Shown here in pieces: positions 53,066 to 62,577 of a DNA stretch of 64,000 nucleotides. The position numbers were made by a program, and so were the translations under genes. The DNA is from Moellerella sp963519845 (GTDB lineage: Bacteria > Pseudomonadota > Gammaproteobacteria > Enterobacterales > Enterobacteriaceae), in the NCBI GenBank assembly GCA_963519845.1, contig CAUQNX010000007.1, forward strand, positions 99,097-163,096, written 5' to 3'. Numbering within the stretch: the first letter of the stretch is position 1; each line of letters starts with the position of its first letter. The notes beneath the pieces were generated by a model. That model was not told where the DNA came from. It did not search any database and saw only the letters and a program-made list of their open reading frames with translations.

Positions 53066-54268
53066 TTATGCAGTTAAACGCGCAGAATCTTGTGCGATAA
53101 CCAGCTCTTCATTGGTTGGGATAACCAGTGCAGGGCGGCTGCCATCTTTGGTGATCACGCCATCTTTGCCGAAACGAGCGGCTAAGTTACGTTCGTGGTC
53201 ATATTCAAAACCAAGTAGAGACAGTTTTTTCAGTGTTAATTCACGTACATGCGCAGAGTTTTCACCAATACCACCGGTGAAGACGATAGCATCAAGACGG
53301 CCTTCCATCAGTGCACAGTAAGCACCAACATATTTAGCTAAACGGTGACAGAAAACATCCATTGCACGTTTTGCATCGGCTTTAGTCTCGTAGTTATCTT
53401 CAACATAACGACAGTCACTTGTCACGCCAGTCAGACCCAGTAAACCAGACTCTTTGGTTAACATAGTATTGATTTGAGCAACGCTCATGCCCATAGCATC
53501 ATGTAAATGGAACATAATTGCTGGGTCGATATCACCACTGCGTGTTCCCATGACCAGACCTTCAAGTGGGGTTAAACCCATTGAAGTATCAACAGATTTA
53601 CCGTTAACAATCGCAGTCACAGAACCACCATTGCCGAGGTGGCAAGTGATTACGTTTAAATCATCAATAGATTTGTTGAGCATTTTTGCTGCTTCACCAG
53701 CAACATAGCAATGGCTTGTACCATGAGCACCGTAACGACGAATACCATGCTCTTTATAGAGGTTGTACGGCAGTGCATATAAATAAGCTTCTTCAGGCAT
53801 AGTCTGATGGTAAGCAGTATCAAATACCGCCACGTTTTTACCAATCAGATGTGGGAAGGCTTTTTTCGCTTCAGCAATACCAATTAAATGCGCTGGGTTA
53901 TGCAGAGGCGCAAATGGGACAGCGGCTTCGATACCTGAAATTACGTCGTCATTGATCAGTACTGATGAAGTGAATTTCTCACCACCATGTACGATACGGT
54001 GACCAATAGAGGTAATTTGAGCAGATAACTCAGGTTTTTCAGCAAGAATGGTGTTTACAATGAAATTGAGTGCTTCGCTATGTGCAGCGCCAGCGCCTAA
54101 AGCAGCTTCATGTTTTGCGCCATCCATTTTCCATTTCAGGCGTGCTTCAGGCAGGTTAAAGCACTCAGCTAAACCGGATAAATATTCTTCGCCATTTGCA
54201 GGGTCGATGATAGCAAATTTCAGTGAGGAGCTACCGCAGTTTAGAACCAGTACTAGCTTACTTGACAT
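53066..54268 (-). CDS. ackA: AckA, acetate kinase
   Basis: Converts acetyl phosphate and ADP to acetate and ATP. 400 residues as in E. coli. N-terminal LVLNCGSSSLKFAIID, then RIVHGGEKF, FDTAYHQTMPEEAYLYALP, HLGNGGSVTAI, and TGGIGENSAHVRE. Start ATG 54268. Confidence 0.97.
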   Translation of the reverse strand: MSSKLVLVLNCGSSSLKFAIIDPANGEEYLSGLAECFNLPEARLKWKMDGAKHEAALGAGAAHSEALNFIVNTILAEKPELSAQITSIGHRIVHGGEKFTSSVLINDDVISGIEAAVPFAPLHNPAHLIGIAEAKKAFPHLIGKNVAVFDTAYHQTMPEEAYLYALPYNLYKEHGIRRYGAHGTSHCYVAGEAAKMLNKSIDDLNVITCHLGNGGSVTAIVNGKSVDTSMGLTPLEGLVMGTRSGDIDPAIMFHLHDAMGMSVAQINTMLTKESGLLGLTGVTSDCRYVEDNYETKADAKRAMDVFCHRLAKYVGAYCALMEGRLDAIVFTGGIGENSAHVRELTLKKLSLLGFEYDHERNLAARFGKDGVITKDGSRPALVIPTNEELVIAQDSARLTA

Positions 54269-54954
54269 GTAAGTACCTATTGTTGTTTGTTAGCGTAATA
54301 GTCACCTTGCTGTACTACACCTTTTTAGTCAGGAGTAACACAAAAGCAAGAGGACTTTATATGAGTAAAATGGTTTATTAGTAATCTAAAGACTAGCGCA
54401 TTTGCTGACTGATGTTTCATGATTGATATCATCATTCATGAGGAAAACATGAAAATAACAGTCAAGATAACGCATATGGGGTTTTTTATGTCTATTATAT
54501 ATCCGATTTTTTTATCTGTGGGATAATTTGACGATTATCACACTTTTAGACTAAAAATAACGAATAATCCCCGATATTTTGTTAATTAAGCGGTTCGACA
54601 TCAGTAAATGATAGCGTCTTATGGCTAGAAAAACAAAATATACTTAATTCTACTAAAAATATTTTATTCTTTGTATGAATTTTTTAATAATTATAGATAA
54701 AATTGATTGCGATCATAAGCTGGGGGAAATTTTCACGCCAATTAAAGCCAGATAGGGGGTTAATTGGGCATAACAGACACTTGCTTAGTTGATAATAGGT
54801 GATAATCATGGGTCTCGAAAGGCTAAAGATGAAAAGTTATCTGCTTAAATGTAAACCTATCAGCTTGTTGTTGTGAAAAGGAGTATACTAATAGTAAATA
54901 TATTGATTAGAAGTCGATGCTCTACCAACCGCATTTTAAGTACAGGACGTGATA
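54269..54954. other. Long intergenic region ackA-yfbV
   Basis: AT-rich divergent promoter region of 686 bases. A 25-codon ORF (54449-54526) with an adequate ribosome binding site is the only gene candidate. No repeat or RNA gene was recognised. Confidence 0.5.
54449..54526 (+). CDS. Possible small hydrophobic protein
   Basis: 25-codon ORF starting ATGAAAATAACAGTC with GAGGA five bases upstream. The product has a positively charged start and a hydrophobic C-terminal half (GFFMSIIYPIFLSVG), like small membrane proteins. No homologue is recognised; it may be chance in AT-rich DNA. Confidence 0.2.
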   Translation: MKITVKITHMGFFMSIIYPIFLSVG

Positions 54955-55410
54955 ATGAAAACTCAACCAGCGCCGAACCCCAATTTTTTAAAAAAATTAC
55001 GATTAGGTAAGCAATATATGAGTATTTATCCACTCGAACCTAAATTAGGCGCTATTTTTCCTGAAAATAGAATGATCAAAGCGACGCGTTTTGGCATCCG
55101 CTTTATGCCGCCTATCGCTGTTTTTATTCTAGCGTGGCAAATGTCATTAAATGGCGAACTGGGGCCTGCTGTAGCCACCGCACTATTTGCCTGTAGTTTG
55201 CCCATTCAAGGATTATGGTGGTTAGGTAAACGTGCATCCACACCTCTGCCTGTTAGTTTGCTAACTTGGTTCTATGAAATCCGCGAAAAATTTGTTGCCG
55301 CTGGCCTGAGTGTTGCGCCAATTGAAAATCAACCCACCTACTTATCATTAGCTGAGTTACTTAAAAAAGCTTTTAAGCAGCTAGATCGATCATTTATCGA
55401 AGATATTTAA
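54955..55410 (+). CDS. yfbV: YfbV, UPF0208 membrane protein
   Basis: 151 residues with two membrane helices. Family pattern: RFGIRFMPPIAVFILAWQMSLNGELGPAVATALFACSLPIQGLWWLGKR and a C-terminal LLKKAFKQLDRSF. YfbV affects Ter macrodomain insulation in E. coli. ATG 54955 has AGGAC upstream; a GTG at 54949 would add two residues. Confidence 0.93.
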   Translation: MKTQPAPNPNFLKKLRLGKQYMSIYPLEPKLGAIFPENRMIKATRFGIRFMPPIAVFILAWQMSLNGELGPAVATALFACSLPIQGLWWLGKRASTPLPVSLLTWFYEIREKFVAAGLSVAPIENQPTYLSLAELLKKAFKQLDRSFIEDI

Positions 55411-55549
55411 GCTAAGCATTAGGATTAAATACCGATTAAACAATAAGTAAGATAGAATCCCTCTCTAGATCAATAAAAAGTTCGTTTTGACTGTCCATCA
55501 ACAATGTTGAGTGCGAAGATAATAAAAATTTTTCTTGAGGAGATTCATG

Positions 55550-56044
55550 ATGGAAATGACTAATGCCCAACGATTAATCCTATCAAATCAATATAAAATG
55601 ATGACGATGCTCGATCCTGATAATGCCGAGCGCTATCGTCGTAAGCAAACCATTATTGAGCGTGGTTTTGGGCTGCAATTAAGAGAGCTTGATCGCGATT
55701 TTGGCGAGCTGAGTGAAGATACGTGCCGCACTATTATTAATGTGATGGAGATGTATCATGCATTGCAGGTCTCCCATGAAAATCTAAAAGAGAGTGCGGG
55801 TGTCGATCCTCGTCGTATGCAATTTCTTGGTTTTGATGCCGCCACAGAAGCTCGTTATTTGAGTTATGTGCGTTTTATGGTGAATACGGAAGGGCGTTAT
55901 ACTCATTTTGATAGTGGTACTCATGGCTTTAACTCACAAACCCCTATGTGGGATAAGTATGTGAGAATGTTGAGTATTTGGATATCATGTCCACGTCAGT
56001 ATCATTTATCAACAGTTGAAATTAATCAGATTATCAACGCTTAA
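55550..56044 (+). CDS. yfbU: YfbU family protein
   Basis: 164 residues, same length as E. coli YfbU: MEMTNAQRLILSNQYKMMTMLDP, FLGFDAATEARYL, DSGTHGFNSQTPMWDKY, and CPRQYHLSTVEINQIINA. Biochemical role not established. ATG 55550 is seven bases after TGAGGAG and is chosen over 55547 or 55535. Confidence 0.94.
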   Translation: MEMTNAQRLILSNQYKMMTMLDPDNAERYRRKQTIIERGFGLQLRELDRDFGELSEDTCRTIINVMEMYHALQVSHENLKESAGVDPRRMQFLGFDAATEARYLSYVRFMVNTEGRYTHFDSGTHGFNSQTPMWDKYVRMLSIWISCPRQYHLSTVEINQIINA

Positions 56045-56064
56045 TTGCGATAAGGGGCATATAA

Positions 56065-56730
56065 GTGACATTAACAGGAAAAGGTTTTTTGTTTGATTTG
56101 GATGGCACATTGGTCGATTCTCTGCCTGTGGTTGAACACTGCTGGACACTCTTTGCCAAGCAGCAGGGTATTGATCCCGATGAAGTTATGCAATTTATTC
56201 ATGGCAAACCTGCTCTTGAGTCGCTACGTCACTTTATGCCCCATGCAACTGCTGATGAGATCGAAACGACATTTCGTTGGTTAGAGCAATTAGAATCAAC
56301 GGAAACTAAGGGTATTAGCGCCTTACCGGGCGCCATTTTATTGTTAAATCGATTAAATGAATTGAATATCCCTTGGGCGATAGTGACTTCAGGAACTGTG
56401 CCAATAGCTACTGTTCGTCAAAAAGTTGCCGGATTAGCCGAGCCTAAACATTGGGTGACCTTTGAAAAGGTGAAGCAGGGTAAACCCGCTCCTGACCCTT
56501 TTTTATTAGGTGCCGAGTTACTGGGTTTAGCGCCTGAGGATTGTATTGCCGTCGAAGATGCGCAAGCAGGTATCCATTCAGCCCTCACTGCGGGTTGTCA
56601 GGTTATTGCCGTCCATGCCCCTGAAGATCTACCGCGTCGAGATGAAATTAGCTTAATTGTTAATTCACTTTCTGAATTAACACTCTCTCGCTCAGATTTG
56701 ACCAAAGATTTTATAATTTCGCATAATTAA
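56065..56730 (+). CDS. yfbT: YfbT (HxpA)-like sugar phosphatase, HAD family
   Basis: 221 residues of the HAD superfamily, subfamily IA: DxD motif in FDLDGTLVDS, T in VTSGT, K in KVKQGKPAPDPFLL, and DAQAG motif IV in CIAVEDAQAGIHSA. E. coli YfbT/HxpA dephosphorylates hexitol and sugar phosphates. GTG start after AAGGGG; no ATG alternative fits. Confidence 0.9.
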   Translation: MTLTGKGFLFDLDGTLVDSLPVVEHCWTLFAKQQGIDPDEVMQFIHGKPALESLRHFMPHATADEIETTFRWLEQLESTETKGISALPGAILLLNRLNELNIPWAIVTSGTVPIATVRQKVAGLAEPKHWVTFEKVKQGKPAPDPFLLGAELLGLAPEDCIAVEDAQAGIHSALTAGCQVIAVHAPEDLPRRDEISLIVNSLSELTLSRSDLTKDFIISHN

Positions 56731-56829
56731 GTCACGCATTTAGTGTTTAATCAAAGATTTTTGCTGTGAAAAATGGTTAACTAAACGAAATTAATGACAC
56801 TGTTGTTCATTTCGATGATAGGGGCCATT

Positions 56830-58659
56830 TTGAACGGAGAACTATTGTGGGTTTTAACCCTACTCTTCATAGCTATTGTGCTTTTCACCACCAACAAAGT
56901 CAGAATGGATGTTGTGGCTTTGCTTGTCATTGTCGCTTTTGTTATCAGTGGGACACTCACGGTAGAACAAGCGTCCGCAGGGTTTAGTGATCCCAACGTT
57001 CTACTTATTGCCGCGCTATTTGTTATCGGCGATGGCTTAGTTCGCACGGGTGTCGCCTATCAAATGGGTGAATGGCTGGTTCGCGTTGCGGGCAGTAGCG
57101 AAAGTAAAATGTTAGTCTTCTTGATGCTGACAGTGGCAGGCTTGGGTGCCTTTATGAGTTCCACTGGCGTCGTCGCGATATTTATCCCCGTTGTGCTTAG
57201 CGTTGCTTCCCGAATGAAAATCTCCCCCGGCCGCCTGATGATGCCATTAGGATTTGCTGGATTGATCAGTGGTATGATGACCTTGGTCGCCACGCCACCC
57301 AATATGATCGTCAATAGTGAGCTGGTGAGGGAAGGGCTACAGGGATTTCACTTCTTCTCTATTACGCCAATTGGGTTATTGATTCTGATTGCGGGTATCG
57401 CCTATATGTGGGTGGCGCGCCGTTGGTTAGGCTCAGCGACGCCCGATAATGGCCCTGAGCGCTATCAACGTACTTTCCGTGACTTGATCCGTGATTATAA
57501 ACTGACGGGTAGGGCTCGCCGCTTAGCACTGCGCAAAGGCTCGCCACTGATTGGACACTCACTCGATGAGCTGCATCTGCGTTCTCGCTATGAAGCTAAC
57601 GTAGTGGGGATTGAACGTTGGCGCAAATTTCGCCGTGTGATGGTCAGCGCTACCGGTGGTACTGAACTACGCGAGCGGGATGTGCTATTGGTGGATATCT
57701 CCGTTAGTGATGATGAATTACGTAAATTCTGCCATGAGCAGATGCTTGAACCTATGATTTTACGCGGTGACTATTTTTCCGATCAATCACGTGATGTGGG
57801 AATGGCGGAAGTGTCGATGAATCCAGATTCGGATTTATTGGGCAAAAGTATAAAAGAGATTAAATATCGTACGCGATATGGCCTAAACGTGGTAGGAATA
57901 CGGCGGGGCGGTGTTGCTTTAGATGGTAAATTAGTTGATGAACCTCTGCAACTTGGTGATATTTTGCTGGTTATCGGTGACTGGAAGTTAATTCGAATTT
58001 TATCAAGCAAAAAACGTCATTTTATCGTGCTTAATTTGGCGGCAGAAGTGGAAGCGGTGGCTCCTGCCTCTTCTCAGGCGGCGCATGCACTCTTCTGTCT
58101 CGCTTTGATGGTTGCTATGATGGTAACCAATGAAATTCCCAATTTCGTTGCCGCTTTGATCGCTTGCCTATTAATGGGTAAGTTTCGTTGTATCGATATG
58201 GAAAGTGCTTATAAATCTATCCACTGGCCAAGTATTATCTTAATTGTTGGTATGATGCCTTTTGCGCTCGCCTTGCAAAAAACCGGTGGTATCGCGTTGA
58301 TTGTGCAGTTATTAATGGATGTGGCGGGTGATATGGGGCCGAGGATCATGCTACTGTGTCTCTTTATTTTGTGCGCAACTATAGGGCTGTTTATTTCCAA
58401 TACAGCCACTGCGGTGCTGATGGCGCCAATTGCCATCGCTGCGGCTAATCAGATGGAGGTTTCACCTATGCCATTTGCTATGGTGGTCGGTGTTGCGGCA
58501 TCTGCGGCCTTTATGACGCCCGTCTCTTCGCCTGTTAATACCCTTGTATTGGGCCCCGGCGGCTATAAGTTTTCTGATTTCTTAAAATTAGGTGTACCTT
58601 TCACCTTTATTGTTATGCTGATTAGCATTGCAGTAATTCCTATCTTATTTCCTTTCTAA
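56830..58659 (+). CDS. yfbS: YfbS, SLC13-type transporter with TrkA-C domains
   Basis: About 609 residues: N-terminal helices of the DASS/SLC13 (CitM) fold (VALLVIVAFVISGTLT, GLISGMMTLVATPPNMIVNSEL), then two TrkA-C regulatory domains (about 215-400), then C-terminal helices including SNTATAVLMAPIAIA. Transports an anion, sulfate or dicarboxylate type; exact substrate unknown. I choose TTG 56830, which has AGGGG five bases upstream and gives the usual N-G-E-L-L-W-V-L start; ATGs at 56794 and 56815 lack a ribosome binding site. Confidence 0.92.
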   Translation: MNGELLWVLTLLFIAIVLFTTNKVRMDVVALLVIVAFVISGTLTVEQASAGFSDPNVLLIAALFVIGDGLVRTGVAYQMGEWLVRVAGSSESKMLVFLMLTVAGLGAFMSSTGVVAIFIPVVLSVASRMKISPGRLMMPLGFAGLISGMMTLVATPPNMIVNSELVREGLQGFHFFSITPIGLLILIAGIAYMWVARRWLGSATPDNGPERYQRTFRDLIRDYKLTGRARRLALRKGSPLIGHSLDELHLRSRYEANVVGIERWRKFRRVMVSATGGTELRERDVLLVDISVSDDELRKFCHEQMLEPMILRGDYFSDQSRDVGMAEVSMNPDSDLLGKSIKEIKYRTRYGLNVVGIRRGGVALDGKLVDEPLQLGDILLVIGDWKLIRILSSKKRHFIVLNLAAEVEAVAPASSQAAHALFCLALMVAMMVTNEIPNFVAALIACLLMGKFRCIDMESAYKSIHWPSIILIVGMMPFALALQKTGGIALIVQLLMDVAGDMGPRIMLLCLFILCATIGLFISNTATAVLMAPIAIAAANQMEVSPMPFAMVVGVAASAAFMTPVSSPVNTLVLGPGGYKFSDFLKLGVPFTFIVMLISIAVIPILFPF

Positions 58660-58663
58660 TAAC

Positions 58664-58710
58664 AAATAACCCTACTAATGGTAATGATAAATTAGTGGGG
58701 TTATTTATTG
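58664..58710 (+). terminator. Intrinsic terminator after yfbS
   Basis: 16-bp stem, AAATAACCCTACTAAT against ATTAGTGGGGTTATTT (one mismatch), followed by ATTGTT. Confidence 0.75.
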
Positions 58711-58832
58711 TTCAATAAGTAAATAAATTTTATGTAATTAAGTTTAATTATCGAGATATCATTAGTTAATATTTATTTTTTTTAAGACAACAGCCATTAT
58801 TATTTCTCTTTTCAATCCAAAGGAGAATCATA

Positions 58833-59243
58833 ATGAATGATTTTTGGCATCCTAAAGAGAAACGAACTGGATTAATATCATTTGAGAATTTTTGGGGTGA
58901 AAGACTTTCATGGGTGAAAATAACTCACTATCTTGATAATCTCATCCATGTTAATTATTGGAATAAACATTTTTATATAATCGAAGATATAGAAGATAAA
59001 GAAGTGAGAAACAATTTATTTGCATTTGATTATGATGTTGGCTCAGATTCTTATTTTAATTATTGGCAATTAGAAATAATTACTGAAAAGGGCCGTAAAT
59101 ACAAAACAAAAGAGCGTTTTTATTGTTCATTAAGTTACGATGATGATGGAAAAGTGATACTCAGTGTTAATGGTGATTCCAAACGTATGTATGTGTATTT
59201 TTCTTCCTCTTCCAGTTGCTCAACGGCTTTAAAATCAGCATAA
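58833..59243 (+). CDS. Small orphan protein, three-gene family (copy A)
   Basis: 136 residues, no signal peptide, not recognised. Pattern: SFENFWGERLSWVKITHY near 15-35, FDYDVGSDSYFNYWQLEIIT in the middle, DDDGKVILSVNGDSKRMYV and a Ser-rich end (FSSSSSCST). It is closest to copy B at 60118. The alternation of aromatic and polar residues suggests a beta-sandwich. The nearest family I can think of is the 'Up-regulated in Daf-2' domain found in nematodes and some insect-associated bacteria; that is memory only and unverified. AAAGGAG precedes the ATG. No E. coli counterpart lies here. Confidence 0.7.
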   Translation: MNDFWHPKEKRTGLISFENFWGERLSWVKITHYLDNLIHVNYWNKHFYIIEDIEDKEVRNNLFAFDYDVGSDSYFNYWQLEIITEKGRKYKTKERFYCSLSYDDDGKVILSVNGDSKRMYVYFSSSSSCSTALKSA

Positions 59244-59338
59244 CAAAGAATCAAATTTAGTGAAGAACAGCCTAATAAGCGCCCGAATTATTCAGGCGTA
59301 ATATTGGCTTGATACTAATCAATTATCAGTAATTAAAA

Positions 59339-59920
59339 TTAATTGCTGATTTCATCGAGTGATAAGCTAAATCCAGGAATAAATATTTCCATAAAATATT
59401 CCATTTCTGGGCTATTTCTATCAGCTAATGTTTTTTCTAAGCGCTTTTTGGCTAAAGTAAATTCACTATTTCCCGCTGCTAATTCTTCTAAGCATTTTAG
59501 ATAGGCACATAAAGAATCAGCTTGTTTGACCAACGCATGTTCTTCTTCAGATTGTAAATCTTCTATCACTAATGAACGAAAATCCTCTTGCAGCTCTTCC
59601 GGTAACATATCAATCAATTTTTGCTGAGCATATTTCTCTATTTTCTTATATTCATGGGCTATTTGCGGGTTATGGTATTTTATTGGCGTTGGTAGATCGC
59701 CCGTGATCACCTCGCTAGCATCATGATACATAGCTAATAGTGCGATACGCTCAGGGTTAACCTGTCCTTCAAATTTACGATTTTTAATGATAGCTAAAGC
59801 ATGGGCGACAAAAGCCACTTGTAGACTATGCTCTGACACGTTTTCAGTACGCACATTACGCATTAACGGCCAGCGATTGATTAATTTCATACGGGCGATA
59901 TGGGCGAAAAAGTAACTCAT
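59339..59920 (-). CDS. yfbR: YfbR, 5'-deoxynucleotidase
   Basis: HD-domain phosphohydrolase acting on deoxyribonucleoside 5'-monophosphates. 193 residues: H31 in NVSEHSLQVAFVAHAL, H66-D67 in MYHDASEV, then GDLPTPIKY and a downstream Asp in KQADSLCAYLKC. Matches E. coli YfbR apart from a short C-terminus. It sits between the two orphan paralogues on the opposite strand. Confidence 0.94.
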   Translation of the reverse strand: MSYFFAHIARMKLINRWPLMRNVRTENVSEHSLQVAFVAHALAIIKNRKFEGQVNPERIALLAMYHDASEVITGDLPTPIKYHNPQIAHEYKKIEKYAQQKLIDMLPEELQEDFRSLVIEDLQSEEEHALVKQADSLCAYLKCLEELAAGNSEFTLAKKRLEKTLADRNSPEMEYFMEIFIPGFSLSLDEISN

Positions 59921-60117
59921 AGTGTCTCCTTTGCATCTAGTATGTGGCTAGTTTGAGTGAGGCTGTGTGATTTGTAAATACTTTAATTTTTAGCCATTCA
60001 TCAAGATAAATTAAAGGCATTTTAATATAAATTGATAATTTATATTATTCTCTATTTAAAGATATTTGTTATTTTTAATCATAAATTCAATTTTAATAAT
60101 AAATAAAAAGGCATAAT

Positions 60118-60504
60118 ATGAAGAAATCAGCAAATCTGACAATCAGAAATGGTGTTTTAAGTTTTGAAAATTACTTTGGCGAAACTTTAAGTTATGTCGA
60201 AATATATCATACTAAACGTATGTATTCAGCTATGCCTCAAGTTAGACTCTATAATATTCCAAATGAAACTAAGGTAGCTAATATATTTAACTTTAAATAT
60301 CAATTAGGTTGGGGGGCATTAGTAGAATTTTGGAAGATAGCATTCTTGACAGCAAGTGGTCAACAATATAGGTCAAAAGAGGATTTTACTTGTGCTATAC
60401 GCGCAGAAGATGATGGGCATGTTATTATCGGTGTTAATGGAGAATCGAAAAGAATGTATGTCTCTTTTTCATCATCTAGTAGCTGTTCAACTGGCTTGTA
60501 TTAA
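60118..60504 (+). CDS. Small orphan protein, three-gene family (copy B)
   Basis: 128 residues; paralogue of the protein at 58833: SFENYFGETLSYVEIYH, EFWKIAFLTASGQQYRSKEDFTCAI, and DDGHVIIGVNGESKRMYVSFSSSSSCST. The last block is nearly identical to that of copy A. The middle loop differs, so this is an old duplication or a separate acquisition. AAAGG precedes the ATG. Function unknown; no signal peptide or membrane segment. Confidence 0.7.
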   Translation: MKKSANLTIRNGVLSFENYFGETLSYVEIYHTKRMYSAMPQVRLYNIPNETKVANIFNFKYQLGWGALVEFWKIAFLTASGQQYRSKEDFTCAIRAEDDGHVIIGVNGESKRMYVSFSSSSSCSTGLY

Positions 60505-60533
60505 TTTTAATAGTTTAATTATAAAACAGATTG

Positions 60534-60570
60534 ATTAAAATTATATTACCCCCAAAAGAAGGTAATATAA
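60534..60570 (-). terminator. Terminator after alaA
   Basis: 10-bp perfect palindromic stem TTATATTACC / GGTAATATAA with a ten-base loop; on the minus strand it is followed by TTTTAATC. It lies 15 bases past the alaA stop. Confidence 0.7.
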
Positions 60571-60585
60571 TTATTAACGAATAAC

Positions 60586-61800
60586 TTATTGACGATAATT
60601 TTCTAAGAAACGGCCAATCTTATTAATAGCCATCTCTAATTCATCTACACGCGGTAATGTTACTATACGGAAATGATCTGGCTCAGGCCAATTAAAAGCA
60701 GTACCATGCACCAATAATACTTTTTCTTGTAATAAGAGATCTAATATAAATTTTTGGTCATCATAGATATTAAAACGTTTTATATCTATTTTAGGAAACA
60801 TATAGAGAGCGCCTTGTGGTTTAACACAAGAGAGTCCCGGAATTTCATTAATGAGTTCCCAAGCACGATTACGCTGTTCATATAAGCGACCGCCAGGATT
60901 AATAAATTCACTAATACTTTGATAGCCACCCAATGCGGTTTGAATCGCATGTTGCATCGGTACGTTGGCACATAAACGCATCGATGCCAGCATCTCTAGC
61001 CCTTCAATATAGCTTTTAGCATGTTTTTTTGGGCCATTGAGTACCATCCAACCTTGACGGAATCCAGCCACACGATAGGTTTTAGATAAACCATTAAAAG
61101 TGACTGTCAATAAGTCGGGAGCTAATGCTGCAATAGAGTGATGTTGTGCATCATCGTAGAGGATCTTATCGTAAATTTCGTCAGCAAAAATAATCAGATC
61201 ATGTTGGCGTGCCAGCTCGACGATTTCCAGTAGCAGCTCTTTGGAATATACCGCACCGGTTGGATTATTGGGGTTGATAATCACAATACCACGAGTACGT
61301 GGGGTGATTTTTTTACGAATATCATCGATATCTGGCATCCAGCCTTGCTGCTCATCACAAATATAGTGAATGGCATGGCCAGAGGAGAGAGAGACAGCAG
61401 CAGTCCACAGCGGATAGTCTGGCGCAGGCACCAGCATCTCATCACCGTTATTGAGCAGCGCTTGCATGGCTTGTACGATTAACTCAGATACCCCATTACC
61501 AATATAGATATCTTCCACCGTGATATCGCGCATATTGCGTGCTTGGTAAAATTGCATAATCGATTTACGAGCTGAATACAGACCTTTAGAGTCGCAGTAG
61601 CCCTGTGAACTCGGTAAATTACGGATCACGTCAACAAGGATTTCATCTGGGGCATCGAAGCCAAAAGGTGCCGGGTTTCCGATATTTAATTTAAGTACTT
61701 TGTTGCCTTCTTCTTCTAGGCGTTTTGCTTCTTTCAATACAGGTCCGCGAATATCGTAGCAGACATTATCGAGTTTATTAGACTTTTTGATGATGTTCAT
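60586..61800 (-). CDS. alaA: AlaA, glutamate-pyruvate aminotransferase
   Basis: PLP-dependent fold-type I aminotransferase for alanine synthesis (E. coli AlaA/YfbQ). 404 residues: NVCYDIRGPVLKEAKRLEEEGNKVLKLNIGNPAPFGFDAPDEI start, IINPNNPTGAVYS, ADEIYDKILYD, and the PLP lysine in FNGLSKTYRVAGFRQGW. ATG 61800 has GAGAGAT upstream; it is chosen over 61830 because it gives the family N-terminus. Confidence 0.96.
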   Translation of the reverse strand: MNIIKKSNKLDNVCYDIRGPVLKEAKRLEEEGNKVLKLNIGNPAPFGFDAPDEILVDVIRNLPSSQGYCDSKGLYSARKSIMQFYQARNMRDITVEDIYIGNGVSELIVQAMQALLNNGDEMLVPAPDYPLWTAAVSLSSGHAIHYICDEQQGWMPDIDDIRKKITPRTRGIVIINPNNPTGAVYSKELLLEIVELARQHDLIIFADEIYDKILYDDAQHHSIAALAPDLLTVTFNGLSKTYRVAGFRQGWMVLNGPKKHAKSYIEGLEMLASMRLCANVPMQHAIQTALGGYQSISEFINPGGRLYEQRNRAWELINEIPGLSCVKPQGALYMFPKIDIKRFNIYDDQKFILDLLLQEKVLLVHGTAFNWPEPDHFRIVTLPRVDELEMAINKIGRFLENYRQ

Positions 61801-62577
61801 AATATCTCTCACTAACCTTGCGGTTATCACAGTATAGGGATGACCCGGCGGTCATTAGCTTACCACTCTACTCTTACCTATGAAGCTTTTGAAGATCAAA
61901 GACAATTTTGGTGTAAAACATCAGTAAACACACTGATTCCCTTAATTGAATGTTAATAATATAACTAATGGCAATGCTATAAACTGATAATTTTTATTTG
62001 TAAGACTTTATATGCTAAATAAATAGCGATATTTAGTTTGCCATTAAATGATATATAGTCAATATACACCTAGCTGAGAGCGATAACTTTGTGACTAAGT
62101 GTAATTTATATTGACAAACTATTAATCAACCAAAACGTTAACCATCAAAAATAGATGGATTTAATGCTGATTTAACACCTGTCAATGATAATAACAGTCA
62201 TTTATATTGCGGATTTATTAATAAATAGGATAAAAAAGGTAGTTAGACAACAGTTGTTCAAATTCTAAATGTTTCAACGTAAAATTAATTAATGTATTTA
62301 CAAGGATTCAATAGCGTTTACATTAGTAATGTTACTGTTTTTGCCTATGTACAAAAAGAACATTCTCATTGGCATTGTGGTAGACACAAGATAAAAGATA
62401 GCTAGTTTTTAGAACGTTGAATAGTACAAATAGTTATAGCGTAGCTTGTTAGAAAAACGCGATTTAAAAATGATGATTAACTCATTTTACTAATAGTTAA
62501 AAATGAGATGCTCGATTTTCGCTTCTATTATGAAGATCCAAAACACCAGGTATATGTAATTATAAAGAGAATAAATG
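61801..62577. other. Long divergent regulatory region alaA-lrhA
   Basis: 777 bases of AT-rich DNA without a credible gene. A long control region before lrhA is also present in E. coli, where LrhA is autoregulated. No operator is called with confidence here. Confidence 0.5.

Noticed and set aside
56794..56829. ATG starts at 56794 and 56815 for yfbS
   Set aside because: Neither has a ribosome binding site, while TTG 56830 follows AGGGG and gives the normal family N-terminus.
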